Shown piece by piece: positions 19,999 to 30,934 of a stretch of 64,000 nt of DNA. A program made the translations under genes and the position numbers. The stretch is from Gracilariopsis chorda. Lineage: Eukaryota; Rhodophyta; Florideophyceae; Gracilariales; Gracilariaceae. The DNA lies in contig NBIV01000057.1 in NCBI GenBank assembly GCA_003194525.1, positions 186,001-250,000 of the forward strand, given 5' to 3'. Position 1 is the first letter of the stretch. Every line of letters starts with the position of its first letter. The notes beneath the pieces were generated by a model. That model ran no database searches and was not told where the DNA came from. It worked only from the letters and a program-made list of their open reading frames with translations.

Positions 19999-22002
19999 TT
20001 ACCCAACTTGGGCATTTACCAGCGTGGCTGGAGCTGCAGTTCCCGTTTGACGGTGGTATCGCACGACCTGCGACCGTGGGAGGTGTTCCATTGGCTCCCA
20101 CGTATCCCCACTGGGGTCGTACCCGTACCAGCGGACGCGGTATTGTAGAATACCATCCTGGTCCCAGGTGTGTCCGACAAGTCGGTCTACTACGAACTCT
20201 CGTTCGTAGACCTGCCGGCCGTGCCGGGTGGTGGTTGTAATCCCTGGCGAGGGTTGCCCGCGGTGTGGTATAATGTCCCTTAGCAGGGTGTTCGGCGATA
20301 ACTCCGACGTTGCCGTGCGCTGTCCTAGTGGCCGCTGCTCATGCGGGAAAATATCCCTCAAGAGGGTGTGTGGTGCCACGGTTTTCACCGGCAAGTCGTT
20401 CCCCAGAGGGGTGTCGTTGTTTCCGTCTTCACGGTAGGCCGGGCGAACCGCCAGTCGGCGGGGGACTTGGGTTCCGCCTTCGCGGTTGAGCGCACGAACC
20501 GCGAGTTTGCGGGAAGATGACCGCTCCTGCGGGATCGGCATTTCCACAATCCCCTGGGGGGTCCCGTGCGACACGGTGATTGGGTGGCAAACCGCCTCCC
20601 TGCCAGGCGCACGAGCGCTCTGCACCATACGTTCCGGCGATGCCGTGGTGTCCCCGGCTACTGACGGGTTGCCTGGGGCTAACTCCGGTACACCGGTATT
20701 TTGGTCAAAATTCCCCTCTGGGGGGTTCCGGGCAGGTGCCGATGACACCCTTTTCAGGGGAATTGCCGCTGAGCGCAGTGCACCATCTCCGTGAGGAGGA
20801 GCAGCGTCCGGTACGACCGGTTTCGAGCGTGCGATGGCGCGCGTTATTCCCGAGTTCCTCGGTTCTTCGCCGCAGCGATGCGGGGGTCGGCGCAAATTAT
20901 TCCCCGTAGCGGGGGCTTTGATTCCGTCAACGACGGGAGGCGTTTCCGGTGCTTGCGAGCCAGGGCTTAAAGCTTCGATTGCAGCTTGGCCGCCTTTTTC
21001 CCCAAGAGGGGTGTGGGTATTCCCCTGTGAGGCCGGCGTATCTGGGCGCCCCTTCTCCGCAGGGCGCGGGTCTGATCGACCTGATTGAACCGCTTCCGCG
21101 GGGACTTCCGCCAACGGCGGCTTCGAGGCATCGGGCGATTGCCTTTCCGCTGCTGCGGTATTGGAGTGAGGCTTCTCGTTTTCCCGTGACAAACGGTGTA
21201 TTTGCCGCTTTTGCGGGGCCTGCGCGTCTGGTTCCTGTTGCACAGCACTGCTCGGGAACGGGGGATTAGTGTCGCGTGACATACTCCGTGCTCCACGGTC
21301 AGTGTTCCGTATGTTACGGTGTGTTTCCCGTTGCGACGGTGATATCGTTCCTCGAAAACGAGTGTTCTCCTCCCCCTCCTTAGACGGAGCGGCGGGATAA
21401 GGGATAACATTCCCCGCCTGGCGGGTATAGATGCGCGCCAGTGGGGCAGACGTGGTAGGGGCGGGCGCTGAGGGGCCCGAATTACCCGGCTGAGCCGGTG
21501 AGTCCGACAGAGTCGGTAGGTCTGAGAGTCCCCGGCTGGGGTGTGGTAGTACCGTAGGTCTAGTACTCCCGGATTGTTCCGGTGTAGCGGAGTCCGTAGA
21601 AACGGGGTTGCCTGGATCCAGGACTACCTCTGACGAGGGAGGAGGGGCGAGGACAACACGATCACGGGAAATCCGTTCGTGCGTGTCCCCCATCTCTACC
21701 ACGACAGTGTCGGTGTTAACAGAGATCACCTTGAAGGGTCCATCCGCCACAGGCGAGAGTTTGTGACGCTTCTCCCGTTCCGGGTTGTAGTATTCCTTCC
21801 TGATGAAGACGTAGTTATTTGCCCGAATCGGGGATGGTTTTCCTCGCACGCGAGCGTCAAAATCCCGCTTGTAAGCGGCTTGGGCCCGTGCCATAGACTT
21901 CCGCGCAGCGGGGACCAGCTTGGAAAGCCATCGCTTCCATTGCTGCCGGTAGATACCCACAGATGGGAAATTGTCCAAGGTAGCTTGGGGTTCCAGCGCC
22001 AC
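19999..22002 (-). CDS. Chromovirus pol C-terminal region with chromodomain
   Basis: This part of the element carries the end of the integrase region (a GPFKV-type stretch near its start), a long Pro/Ser/Arg-rich linker and, near its end, a chromodomain (YRVRWYGYDPSGDTWEPMEH), which in this clade guides integration to modified chromatin. The linker is unusually long, about 400 residues. Confidence 0.8.
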   Translation of the reverse strand: MALEPQATLDNFPSVGIYRQQWKRWLSKLVPAARKSMARAQAAYKRDFDARVRGKPSPIRANNYVFIRKEYYNPEREKRHKLSPVADGPFKVISVNTDTVVVEMGDTHERISRDRVVLAPPPSSEVVLDPGNPVSTDSATPEQSGSTRPTVLPHPSRGLSDLPTLSDSPAQPGNSGPSAPAPTTSAPLARIYTRQAGNVIPYPAAPSKEGEENTRFRGTISPSQRETHRNIRNTDRGARSMSRDTNPPFPSSAVQQEPDAQAPQKRQIHRLSRENEKPHSNTAAAERQSPDASKPPLAEVPAEAVQSGRSDPRPAEKGRPDTPASQGNTHTPLGEKGGQAAIEALSPGSQAPETPPVVDGIKAPATGNNLRRPPHRCGEEPRNSGITRAIARSKPVVPDAAPPHGDGALRSAAIPLKRVSSAPARNPPEGNFDQNTGVPELAPGNPSVAGDTTASPERMVQSARAPGREAVCHPITVSHGTPQGIVEMPIPQERSSSRKLAVRALNREGGTQVPRRLAVRPAYREDGNNDTPLGNDLPVKTVAPHTLLRDIFPHEQRPLGQRTATSELSPNTLLRDIIPHRGQPSPGITTTTRHGRQVYEREFVVDRLVGHTWDQDGILQYRVRWYGYDPSGDTWEPMEHLPRSQVVRYHRQTGTAAPATLVNAQVG

Positions 22003-22015
22003 AGGCGGGGGTGTT

Positions 22016-25000
22016 CTAGATAGAACTAACTCGAATGGCGAAAGCTCCGGTAGTCCGGTGTACCTGCGTATTGTACGCGTAGGTTACCGCATCAGCGTAG
22101 AGATCCCAATTCGTTGGGTGGTCAGCGACGTAGGAACGTAACGCCGCGAGTAACGTCCGGTTAAACCGTTCAACTTGCCCATTACACTGGGGGTGGTAGG
22201 TAGTCGTGAACAAGTTCTTGACATCCAGGATGCGACAAACATCCTGGAAGAACTTGCTCACGAACTGCTTCCCGTTGTCAGAGAGCACCTCTACAGGGGG
22301 ACCGTAGACAAAAATCCAGTGCGTCACCAGAGCCTGGGCCACCGTGAGAGCGGTTATCCTCCGAAGAGGGACAGTCCGTACCAGCTTAGAAAAGCGGTCG
22401 GTAATGACAAGTAGAAACTTGTTTCCACGTTTCGTGGTGAGTAATGGTCCGAGAATATCGATCGCGATAAACTCGAGCGGCGCCCTTGCGGGGAATAGTT
22501 TCATCTTCTTCGCATTTTTGCGGAGTTTGACGCGATCCTTCGCGCATTCGCTACAAAACCGCACAGTTGCGTAGCAATCCACCGCCATTGCGGGCCAATA
22601 GAAATCCCTTCGCAGGGTTAGGTAGAGTTTCCTCCCACCTGGGTGACCTCCAATGGGGGCGTAGTGTGATAGATGTAACACCCGCGATTGCAGGGAATGT
22701 GGTACCACAATCTGTGGGCGGGCTTCGACCTTTCTTACGAGGTAGCCTTTGTCGTTTACCCCGAAAGGGAGATCTTCACCACCGTTGATACGGGCACGAA
22801 TTCTCGTACAGAATGGGTCGCCGAATTGTTCTCGGATCATTTCTTCCGGTGATACCGGTACAAAGTTTCCCGGTAACGGGTTCTCAGATTTATCTCGCGA
22901 TGCGAGTAGTTCGTCAAAATCAGCATCCTCGTCCCAGGTTTCTGGCCTAGCCTCGACGGCATGTTCCGGATCATCCGGGTCTATAGCCATGAAGCATGGG
23001 ACTTCATCATCCTCCGTTGGGAGTGCTTCCCCACTTGTGGGTAACCGCGATAAAGCGTCGGCCTGAGTGTTCTGCGCACCCTTTTTATAAATGACTTGAA
23101 AGTCATATTCCGCGAGGCGGAGTCTCCAGCGCATGAGGCGTCCCGACGGGTCGGAGATATTCATCAACCACCTCAATGAGGAATGATCCGTGTACACGGT
23201 GAAGTGAATTCCCATAAGGTAGGGGCGCAGAGTGGTCATCGCCCATACGACGGCGAGGCACTCTTTCTCCGATACGGAGTAGTTCCGCTCATGAACATTG
23301 AGCGAACGTGACCAATAACCAATTGGATGTCGTTCCCCCTCGGGGGTGGTTTGAAAAAGAGCACACCCGACTTGGTAGTCGCTCGAGTCCGTATCTACGG
23401 AGTATGGCAACCCAAGTTTTGGGAGATGTAGGATTGGTGCTGATGTGACAGCCTCCTTTAAGGAGTTAAAAGCTTCCGATTGCTCGGGCGTAAATGTTCC
23501 CAGTTTTGGGGGGTTCCCCTTTCGCAACAACGCGTTCAGGGGCGCTGCAGTATCCGAAAAGTTCGGGATAAACCGTCGATAGACGTTGACCAGCCCCAGA
23601 AAGGAGCGCAGTTCCGTTTGAGTACGGGGTTCTTTCGCCTCAACGAGGGATTTGACTCGAGCTTTCTCGATCGCTAACCGTCCAGGACGGATAATGTGAC
23701 CCAGATACTTCACAGTATCTGTGAAAAACTCGCATTTCCTCAACTTGAGGGTAATTCCCGCATCGCGGAGTACGGTCAGCACGTCTCGGACGTGAGTGAG
23801 ATGGTCGTCCAACGAGTTGGAGAAGATGATAATATCATCAAGGTAGACCAGACAACTCCGCCACTTAAAGCGGTTGAGTAGAATATCTACTGCACGCTGA
23901 AAGGTGGCGGGGGCGTTGGTTAACCCAAATGGCATCCGCTTGAAGCGGTACGTTCCTGCATGGCAGGTGAATGCGGTTTTGTCGCGATCCTCCTGTCTGA
24001 CAGGTACTTGCCAATATCCCCAATTGGCATCAAGGGCCGTGAACACGGTGGCGTCTCCAAGGGAGTCAATGCACTCGTCCATACGAGGGATGGGGTACGT
24101 GTCCCTAACAGTCACGGCATTGAGCCGGCGGTAGTCGACACAGAACCTCCAGGTTCCGTCAGCCTTTAAAGCCAGTACAACTGGGGATGCCCAGGGCGAT
24201 TGAGCGGGCTCAATCACACCTGCGCGGAGCATCTTGTCCACCTGGGACTGCTCCTCTTCCCGAGCTTTCGGACCTGCCCTGTAAGGGGGTTGTGCAACCG
24301 GTCGCGCACCGGGGATTAAATCGATCCGGTGTTCCGTTGCATCAATCTCGCCAAGCGAGCCATCCCACATTGTGGTGAATTCCCGTAACATAGTACGGAG
24401 TTTGTCGCGGTGCGACTCTGGCACGTGGCTGAAGTCCAGCGCTTCAAGTGCTTTTTCCGGATCAATCCGGTCATTGCTCGATGGAGCATTGTCCTGTGGA
24501 ACAGGTGTGGTTCGCAATTCCGAGTTACTCGGTATGTTCGACGCTGAAGTAGCGGTTTCCTCCCCCTCCTTAGACTTGACGTCTTCGGACGGCGGGGTGA
24601 ACTCCTCAGAAGAGGTGGTAACTCCGAGTACATCGGCGGCTGTCATCTTCGTTGGCAGCATTCCCATAGGATGGGGGGTTACACTCCCAATTACTTGGTG
24701 TTTGACCAGATACTGGGGGTGTTTGCCAAGGTTGGCAACCAATATCCGGAAAGGAACATCCGGGGAAATGGAGACAATTCCATTAGCCAGCGCCAGCTGG
24801 GATTTCTCGTACAACGAGGCGAGGGGTTGTATAACCCGAAGACCGTGTTGACGGGAATTTACCTGTACCCAGACTTGGGACTCAGCCGGTATAGAAACCG
24901 AGGCAGCGACGCGGAGCTTGGTGGACTCGCGGGACGCGGGCGGTGGTTCCTGCGCAGCAGGGAGCGGAACTTGTTTCCGAGAGGACCGCTTTAGCGGGCG

Positions 25001-25561
25001 GCGAACAATCGGAACCGACGATCCGTCGTCAAGTTCTACACGCCTGAGGCGGGGCCTGATTGCGTCGACAAATCTGTCGCAGTAATCACATCCCAGTATG
25101 ACTGGTGCTGCCAGTGAACGGCAAACGATGAAGTCCAACTTCACCACAGATGTACCAAGTCTCACGACGAGGTCCACTGTGCCCACCGTTTGTAACGGAT
25201 TGTTGTTCGCATCCGAAATGTCGGGGACCGCGTCAGAGCGGATACGCGACCGCACAAGCGGGGGTAACAATGATTCCACGACAAAGTTGGGGCCTGCACC
25301 TGTATCCAGGACGGTGAGAAACCTCACCATAAACTGGGGGTCAAGGCCAAGGTCGGCATAGACCTTATAATTGCGCTTGGCCAAGACCAAGACTCTACCG
25401 GGAATCCGGGGATTTTTACTCCGTATCCACGGGCGACGCAACACACCGAGGTGCGCAGAGTCCGCGTCAGCGGTGTCTTTCCTCGAGAGGACTTTCACCG
25501 GGGAGCGAGGCGAGGACGCCTCGGGCGCCAACAGCCTCGTTTTTGAGGACGCCTCTCCCAA
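22016..25561 (-). CDS. Chromovirus pol: protease, reverse transcriptase, RNase H, integrase
   Basis: About 1180 residues. In order: an aspartic protease (DTGAG), reverse transcriptase with the YLDD box, RNase H, and integrase with an N-terminal HHCC zinc domain and a DDE core (DNGKQF and HPQCNGQVERFN). Domain order protease-RT-RNaseH-integrase is that of Ty3/Gypsy. Expression in this family is usually by frameshift or read-through from gag. Confidence 0.93.
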   Translation of the reverse strand: MGEASSKTRLLAPEASSPRSPVKVLSRKDTADADSAHLGVLRRPWIRSKNPRIPGRVLVLAKRNYKVYADLGLDPQFMVRFLTVLDTGAGPNFVVESLLPPLVRSRIRSDAVPDISDANNNPLQTVGTVDLVVRLGTSVVKLDFIVCRSLAAPVILGCDYCDRFVDAIRPRLRRVELDDGSSVPIVRRPLKRSSRKQVPLPAAQEPPPASRESTKLRVAASVSIPAESQVWVQVNSRQHGLRVIQPLASLYEKSQLALANGIVSISPDVPFRILVANLGKHPQYLVKHQVIGSVTPHPMGMLPTKMTAADVLGVTTSSEEFTPPSEDVKSKEGEETATSASNIPSNSELRTTPVPQDNAPSSNDRIDPEKALEALDFSHVPESHRDKLRTMLREFTTMWDGSLGEIDATEHRIDLIPGARPVAQPPYRAGPKAREEEQSQVDKMLRAGVIEPAQSPWASPVVLALKADGTWRFCVDYRRLNAVTVRDTYPIPRMDECIDSLGDATVFTALDANWGYWQVPVRQEDRDKTAFTCHAGTYRFKRMPFGLTNAPATFQRAVDILLNRFKWRSCLVYLDDIIIFSNSLDDHLTHVRDVLTVLRDAGITLKLRKCEFFTDTVKYLGHIIRPGRLAIEKARVKSLVEAKEPRTQTELRSFLGLVNVYRRFIPNFSDTAAPLNALLRKGNPPKLGTFTPEQSEAFNSLKEAVTSAPILHLPKLGLPYSVDTDSSDYQVGCALFQTTPEGERHPIGYWSRSLNVHERNYSVSEKECLAVVWAMTTLRPYLMGIHFTVYTDHSSLRWLMNISDPSGRLMRWRLRLAEYDFQVIYKKGAQNTQADALSRLPTSGEALPTEDDEVPCFMAIDPDDPEHAVEARPETWDEDADFDELLASRDKSENPLPGNFVPVSPEEMIREQFGDPFCTRIRARINGGEDLPFGVNDKGYLVRKVEARPQIVVPHSLQSRVLHLSHYAPIGGHPGGRKLYLTLRRDFYWPAMAVDCYATVRFCSECAKDRVKLRKNAKKMKLFPARAPLEFIAIDILGPLLTTKRGNKFLLVITDRFSKLVRTVPLRRITALTVAQALVTHWIFVYGPPVEVLSDNGKQFVSKFFQDVCRILDVKNLFTTTYHPQCNGQVERFNRTLLAALRSYVADHPTNWDLYADAVTYAYNTQVHRTTGAFAIRVSSI

Positions 25562-25578
25562 AGGGGAGACTCCCTCAG

Positions 25579-27753
25579 TTAGTTTTCCGCCTTCGGCGGT
25601 GGGTTGGTTTCCTCGACAACGAGTGCTTCATCCCGTTGACGGGGGTTTCTATCCGCATAAGCGGGGGTTGCAACGGATGGTTGCGTGATCTCCCGAATCG
25701 GGGTGTATGAAGCTTGCCGCGCACGCGGGGTCTGTGGTAGGGCGTGAGAAAAGTCCGTTTTAGCACGGAGGTAGGAAGCCGTCGGGACGGAACGTTTCTC
25801 CTCTGGAGTGAGGGCCTCATAATTTGCCACCACCTTGGCCATATCCTTCAGTGAACAAATACACTGAGGAGAGGTATGGCCATGGGCATAGCACAGGTGG
25901 CAAATGAGAGCCAGCACCGCGACACGCGGATTATTATTCCGAGTATCGGAGAAGCGAACCGCAGGGCGGGTGTCAGTCCATCCAGGCCGTTGATAACGGG
26001 ATTGACCGTTTGAAAACGGGAGTCGTTGGGGTTGAACCCGACTGTTACCACCGTATAGAACGGGATCTTCTGTTCCCGTATCATGGGTCATCTCCGTCGT
26101 TGACGGTAACTCACTGGTGGGTATCGACACACCATCCCCCTGCGCTAAATGCACGGTATCAAATCCCTGTCCAGGGTTCCCATCCGCGGTGAGCGGGAGA
26201 GAGGAAGCTTCGCTTTCCAGCAACAACGCCTTGGCGGATTTAGACCGATTGTTCGGAGTTCTTGCACGAAGTGCATCCCCTTCCGCTCGAGCGTGTTGGA
26301 CCAGCTCGAGGTAGGTGATCCTTCGCTTGTCCTCCCGATAACGGGTAACTAAACTCCGGATTGCCGGGTCAAGACCATCAATGAACATGGTACTGCGCTC
26401 CCCAGCGGGGTATACGTTACCACATCTGTGGAAAGCCTTGTTAAGGCGCACCGAGTAATCGGTCTCGGTCTCTCCAGCACGCTGGCGTGTATCTCGCAAA
26501 GCGAGGATAGCCTGCTGAATAGCGGTGTTGGTGGCGTAGGAGCGCAGAAGATACTGCACAGCCTCCGGCCAGCAAGTAACTCCTCCCTCGGAGGCGCGAG
26601 AAGATCCTCGGACAGAGGTGTATTGGTCCTCGGCCACTCCCCGTAAGAAATACGGTAAAGCCAAATAGGCTTGTCCCTCATTCATACCGAGGATATCGGC
26701 CTCCGCTACAAAGCGGGATAGGAAATCCAGTACTAGGACTGGGTCCTCTCCAGTAAAATACTGGTTGCGGAGCGAGAGCTGCATTCGCTTAATGCATTCT
26801 CGCACCTTTCCCGTACCACGGGGCGTACGTCCAAGTGACGAATCTTCAAGCCGGTAGTACCGGTATGATAAAAGCTTCCGGTAATCCGGGTTTGTCGGTT
26901 TCAATTCCCGGAGACCGGGGTGTCTTCTCCCCTTCTGGCGGGTTCGGACCACACCTTCAGTGGCCGATGACCGCTTCGAGCGGGAGGAGTAGCCTCGCTT
27001 CTCGTCCTCCGAGTCGGAGTCCGAGGAGCTCGAGCTAACCGAATGGTTTCGGGATGAGTCCGACGATGTCGAAGAATCGGAGTCCGAATATTTTCGGTGG
27101 TGTTTCCGTCGGTGACGGCGTTTCTTCTTCCCAGCAACCTGGTCGTTGTGCGATGCCTCGTTTACCGGATCACCCGGGGATGGTTTGTCCATGAGGACGA
27201 ACTGCTCCAGCGTCTCCAGGCGGGCACCAATCCGATCAAATCGGGCTTCAACTCCTTCGATGAAGGCGGCGGGTTGTCCCAAACTCTCCAACACGGAGTT
27301 GACGTCAGACCGTAAAATACGGAGTTCCTCGGCGACCTCCTCTACGGGGGTTGCCGAGACCACCTCTTGGAGGGATTTTAGTTCCCCTACAAGGGTGTCA
27401 TGGGCGGTCCACAGAGCGCGGACCTGGGATTCCAGGGAAGTCCCCTGGGGGGTGTTATCGCCCGTTCCACGGGGGCTTGAAGCCGCGACAGCGGGAGCAG
27501 GCCGGGGTGCCTGGGGCACTGCGGCAACAGCCGGAGTCGATGCTGCATTCCCCTGCGGGGGTGATAACGAGGGCAAAAGGAGGTTCCGGGGTTCCCGGTC
27601 GGGGGTATCATTCCGCGATGAAGCGGCGCCAGCACGGCTGGAACTTGTCCGTATAGGGATACGGGGTACGAACCGAACTTCGGAAGTGTCCGCGTTGTCG
27701 CGGGAGCGACTACGCGTAACCACTGGCTCCGCGTCGGAGGGATTTCTCGACAT
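25579..27753 (-). CDS. Chromovirus gag
   Basis: 724 residues starting MSRNPSDAEPVV. There is a low-complexity N-terminal third, a serine/aspartate- and arginine-rich stretch, a retrotransposon gag domain in the middle (around FLSRFVAEAD to SYATNTAIQQ), and one CCHC zinc knuckle (CHLCYAHGHTSPQC) about 100 residues from the end. It is the first gene after the 5' LTR. Confidence 0.9.
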   Translation of the reverse strand: MSRNPSDAEPVVTRSRSRDNADTSEVRFVPRIPIRTSSSRAGAASSRNDTPDREPRNLLLPSLSPPQGNAASTPAVAAVPQAPRPAPAVAASSPRGTGDNTPQGTSLESQVRALWTAHDTLVGELKSLQEVVSATPVEEVAEELRILRSDVNSVLESLGQPAAFIEGVEARFDRIGARLETLEQFVLMDKPSPGDPVNEASHNDQVAGKKKRRHRRKHHRKYSDSDSSTSSDSSRNHSVSSSSSDSDSEDEKRGYSSRSKRSSATEGVVRTRQKGRRHPGLRELKPTNPDYRKLLSYRYYRLEDSSLGRTPRGTGKVRECIKRMQLSLRNQYFTGEDPVLVLDFLSRFVAEADILGMNEGQAYLALPYFLRGVAEDQYTSVRGSSRASEGGVTCWPEAVQYLLRSYATNTAIQQAILALRDTRQRAGETETDYSVRLNKAFHRCGNVYPAGERSTMFIDGLDPAIRSLVTRYREDKRRITYLELVQHARAEGDALRARTPNNRSKSAKALLLESEASSLPLTADGNPGQGFDTVHLAQGDGVSIPTSELPSTTEMTHDTGTEDPVLYGGNSRVQPQRLPFSNGQSRYQRPGWTDTRPAVRFSDTRNNNPRVAVLALICHLCYAHGHTSPQCICSLKDMAKVVANYEALTPEEKRSVPTASYLRAKTDFSHALPQTPRARQASYTPIREITQPSVATPAYADRNPRQRDEALVVEETNPPPKAEN

Positions 27754-27840
27754 GAGAAAATACCGTTACGACGGGAAACGATCACGGAACTTCCGGTGAA
27801 TGAAAACAAACCTCGTAAGAGGGAAAACAAAAACCGATTC

Positions 27841-27855
27841 TAGGTCGGGAGACCA
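27841..27855 (-). other. Primer-binding site of the chromovirus
   Basis: Three bases inside the 5' LTR, the minus strand reads TGGTCTCCCGACCTA, which starts with TGG as expected for pairing with the CCA end of a tRNA. The tRNA species cannot be named without the host's tRNA set. Confidence 0.6.
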
Positions 27856-27858
27856 CTT

Positions 27859-28666
27859 TGTGGTGCAATGCCCCAAAGGGGAAAAACACCGAAAGAACGT
27901 CCGGGATCTTCCTCTCACGAGGTGAACCCAGTTGGGTAGAGCCCTCCCAGAGGTGTCACGGCGAAGCCGGTTTGTAAGACCAGGGACACCTGTCGCGACT
28001 CGCGCAGGGAGGTGAAGGCGAAGAATCGGTATCCGCGTGAGCGGGGTGTGATCCTCAGTAGAGGTATGTTTCCACGTAAGTGGGGGTGTGTGAGCGGATG
28101 CGCACACGAGGGCCGCGGATAGCGGGAGGTGCTACCCTAAAAAGGGGAAAGAGGAAGGACGAGTGGGTCGCGAGAGCGACGAGTAGATACGGCAATGCCG
28201 GTGGACAGGACTCCCTATACAGGGCGAAACACCAATATGATTGGAACAATTAGTACTCCCAATGATGGGTCTCCTTTAGATGTGCAAGGGGGGTGAACTT
28301 CCGTACACTACGGTGCTTCCCTCCAAGGAGGAGTTGAGAACACGCGGAGGCGGTAAAGCTCAGACCCAATTCCCCAGGTTGGGGTCCCTTGTTGGGGAAG
28401 GTTTACTGGTGCGACGGCAGTGCGCCGTCGCACTAAGTACTAGCTTCCCAGAAATGGGTGTGAAAATAATAAATAAAATTAACTAAAATACTCCACATTC
28501 CGTGGCAACATCCACTACTGTGGCCAACCGCCAATTGACCCAAAACCGTGTCCCACGTGTCCATACCCACCATTGTGGGGCGTAGTTCATATACACACTA
28601 CACAACCGATAATATCGGGAAAGCGTTCAAGTACCTAGAATCCCTCCCTGAGGGCGTTGCACTTCA
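27859..28666 (-). repeat. 5' LTR of the chromovirus
   Basis: 808 bases, TG to CA, nearly identical to 17157-17963. The outer flank is GTAAA at 28667-28671. Confidence 0.95.
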
Positions 28667-28671
28667 GTAAA

Positions 28672-30524
28672 GCATAGTAGAGGTTTTTTCCTTTCATGTA
28701 CGTATTGTACCCATCTACTTCCCAGTCTTCTGTACTGGTTCTAAGTATATCTGAGTCAATGGGTATAATCTCTTTCTCCCTCGACTCATCAAAATGGAGT
28801 AGTCGGTAATTCATCTGCTCGTTGTTGAATTATCGGGTCTTTGACCTGAATTTCGCCATGTAGGGGACTGTCAAGGCAGATGTATCTTTTCTCCAGTATG
28901 TAGAGAAAAGCACTTTCAGAGGTACGAAGAATCCTAGTATTTTTCGTAGTTCAGGGAACCGCAGACGTTCTTCCTGATAAACCACGGCACATGGAACCAT
29001 GTGACGACAAGCAAAGCCAAGGGACCATGGCTCGCCACAGGAACAGACAACAATGAACTCTGCCTTTACGTCATCCCCCGACTCTGTATACCGTTTTGAG
29101 AATTGTACAACAGTCTCCTGTGATGAGCATTCTTCATCCACCGATGCATTCTGGCTCTGACTCACACGGCTTCCCCATTTCAACTTAAAGCGAGCTACAT
29201 GTCCAATTCCTGGGGTTGAACTACTTTTCAGGTTTCTGAATGCTTCTGACCACGGCTCCTGTGAATAATCTGCAACCTATGTGCTGGCAAGAATGTAGTT
29301 CTTCGAGGGCTTAAAGCTCAAATCTACGAATTGCGCCAAATCGCAGTTCTTGTACTCAGCCACCAAGCCGTCTGCAACTTCTACAGGTAGAAAGTGCTCG
29401 AGCTCTCTTGTCTTTCGATATCTCCCACTTTGAGAAGATAAGGTTCGTACAAGCTCCAAGTTCCGGGTATCAGCCCGTTCTTGGGATGTACGCCGAACCT
29501 CCAAAGGAACCTTGCACAAGGGAATCGTCTTCGCTATAATAATCTTCTTGTATGCATAAATAGAAGATTCGGTTCAGCCAGTTCCTTAGAACATGTAACG
29601 GGTAGGTATAGCCGCATTTCGGAAGCAAGAAACCAACATATGCGGCTTATAGGGGTATAAGTACTTAGAACAAACAGGGATACGATCGTCAAAAGCATCA
29701 AAGTACTTGGATTATAGCATTCTTCTACTTTCGAAAAACTTTTCCGACATATATGACCTTCTGAGGTTGAACAGGTCTTTCTTCATATCGTGCATCCAAT
29801 CCATCTTACCAATCTTTCTAAACTAATTGGCCACATTTTTCTTCTGATTCTCGTTCAAATGCCATTCGTTGAGGCTTATATAGAACGAATTGAACACCTT
29901 CTCAGCTGCATTTATACACGCAGTGTTCTGGTCCATCACTACCATCGCCGGTGAGACGGCGACTATAGACTTGAAGTAAGACAGAATTCGTACGAAGTCC
30001 TCTTCTCTCTCGGAGCACATGTACCCCATGAAAAATGTCAACACATGACCATAATTGGCTCTTCCATTAATAATGACCAGAGCGAAACCGTATCTATTGG
30101 CTATGGCTTTACAATCAACAGGTACCCCCGGAACAATGCCGAACTTCTGGTAGTCTTCAACCTACTCTCGAAACGACCAACAAGCGTACTTCATCCTACC
30201 CAAATCGTCGTCAGCGAAGAATCCTTTATTCCCTGCGTCCTCCTTGCTCAACAAAAAGAGCAGGTCACACAAACCTACACATTTCATATTGCGTGGATTG
30301 CTTGTGGAGGAAGCATACCTCAGCTTCTTCCTCGCCGATACCGGATTTATCTTTTGATTGTACTTGTCTTCCAGGTATCGTATCGTATCTCTAAAGCTCT
30401 TATGCAAATCGCTCGTGACATGTATCGCTTCAAAACGCATTTGCGGCTTGAGATTTTTAATATCAAAGCTCCCGGAGGGACCAATTTCATGTTTACAACC
30501 ATTTAGAATAGCCACGTAGATCAT
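28672..30524 (-). pseudogene. MULE-1 transposase with SWIM zinc finger (decayed)
   Basis: Reads on the minus strand in pieces. N-terminal part 30162-30524. The catalytic core begins near 30100 with VDCKAIANRYGFALVIING (first Asp of the DDE triad) and continues in 29823-30044 with SPAMVVMDQN (second Asp) and the characteristic WHLNEN. A SWIM zinc finger (CSCGEPW, then CRHMVPC) is at 28830-29183. The order is that of MuDR/FAR1-family transposases. At least one in-frame stop follows SFRE (near 30162), and shifts separate the later pieces. Near 28672 the sequence stops at the LTR element and resumes at 17156. Confidence 0.8.
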
Positions 30525-30934
30525 TCCACCATCTCCCTCCTGCCCATAGTCCTCCGTCTTAATCGTTATCGAGAAGAGTCATCGCCTCATCTTGTTACTT
30601 TATTGATCGCACTTCAAGATTCCCCTCTTCAGCACCCTTCTATTCCCACGTTCAGCACCACGACTCTTCGGAGACTTTTTTTATCCGTAGATCGCTTTCG
30701 TTCTCCAACGTATATAGAAGCCCTTACGAATAAGCTGTACCCGAAGCAGTCCGCGATAAATTGAACTACTTTCAGAACCGTGACACCAGGAGCATCGAGA
30801 TAAAGGGTTTCCGCATAGGCTAAGACAGCTCCTTTACAACACTCCTCAATTCTCTCATTTGGTGTCGTGTTCTGTACGGATTCCGTGCCTAGTTCTTCAT
30901 CACCATCTTCTGTCCTGTACTTTTCGTCCTTCTC

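Larger units (their letters stand above)
17157..28666 (-). mobile_element. Ty3/Gypsy chromovirus, nearly whole and young
   Basis: An 11.5-kb LTR element flanked by GTAAA (17152-17156 and 28667-28671). The LTRs of about 807 bases are nearly identical (I noticed two differences), so the insertion is recent. Transcription orientation is minus: 5' LTR 27859-28666, gag, pol (protease, reverse transcriptase, RNase H, integrase), a C-terminal chromodomain region, then polypurine tract and 3' LTR 17157-17963. Between pol and the 3' LTR lies extra sequence with plus-strand (antisense) open frames. It looks nearly whole, with about one break visible in the polyprotein region. The whole element is filled with short hyphenated palindromes. 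It is inserted in MULE-1. Confidence 0.95.

Noticed and set aside
20385-27799. Many plus- and minus-strand frames of 60-217 codons opposite or beside the chromovirus genes
   Set aside because: They are GC-rich shadows of gag and pol. Only the frames at 18021-18911 and 18503-19807, where no pol domain lies opposite, look protein-like.
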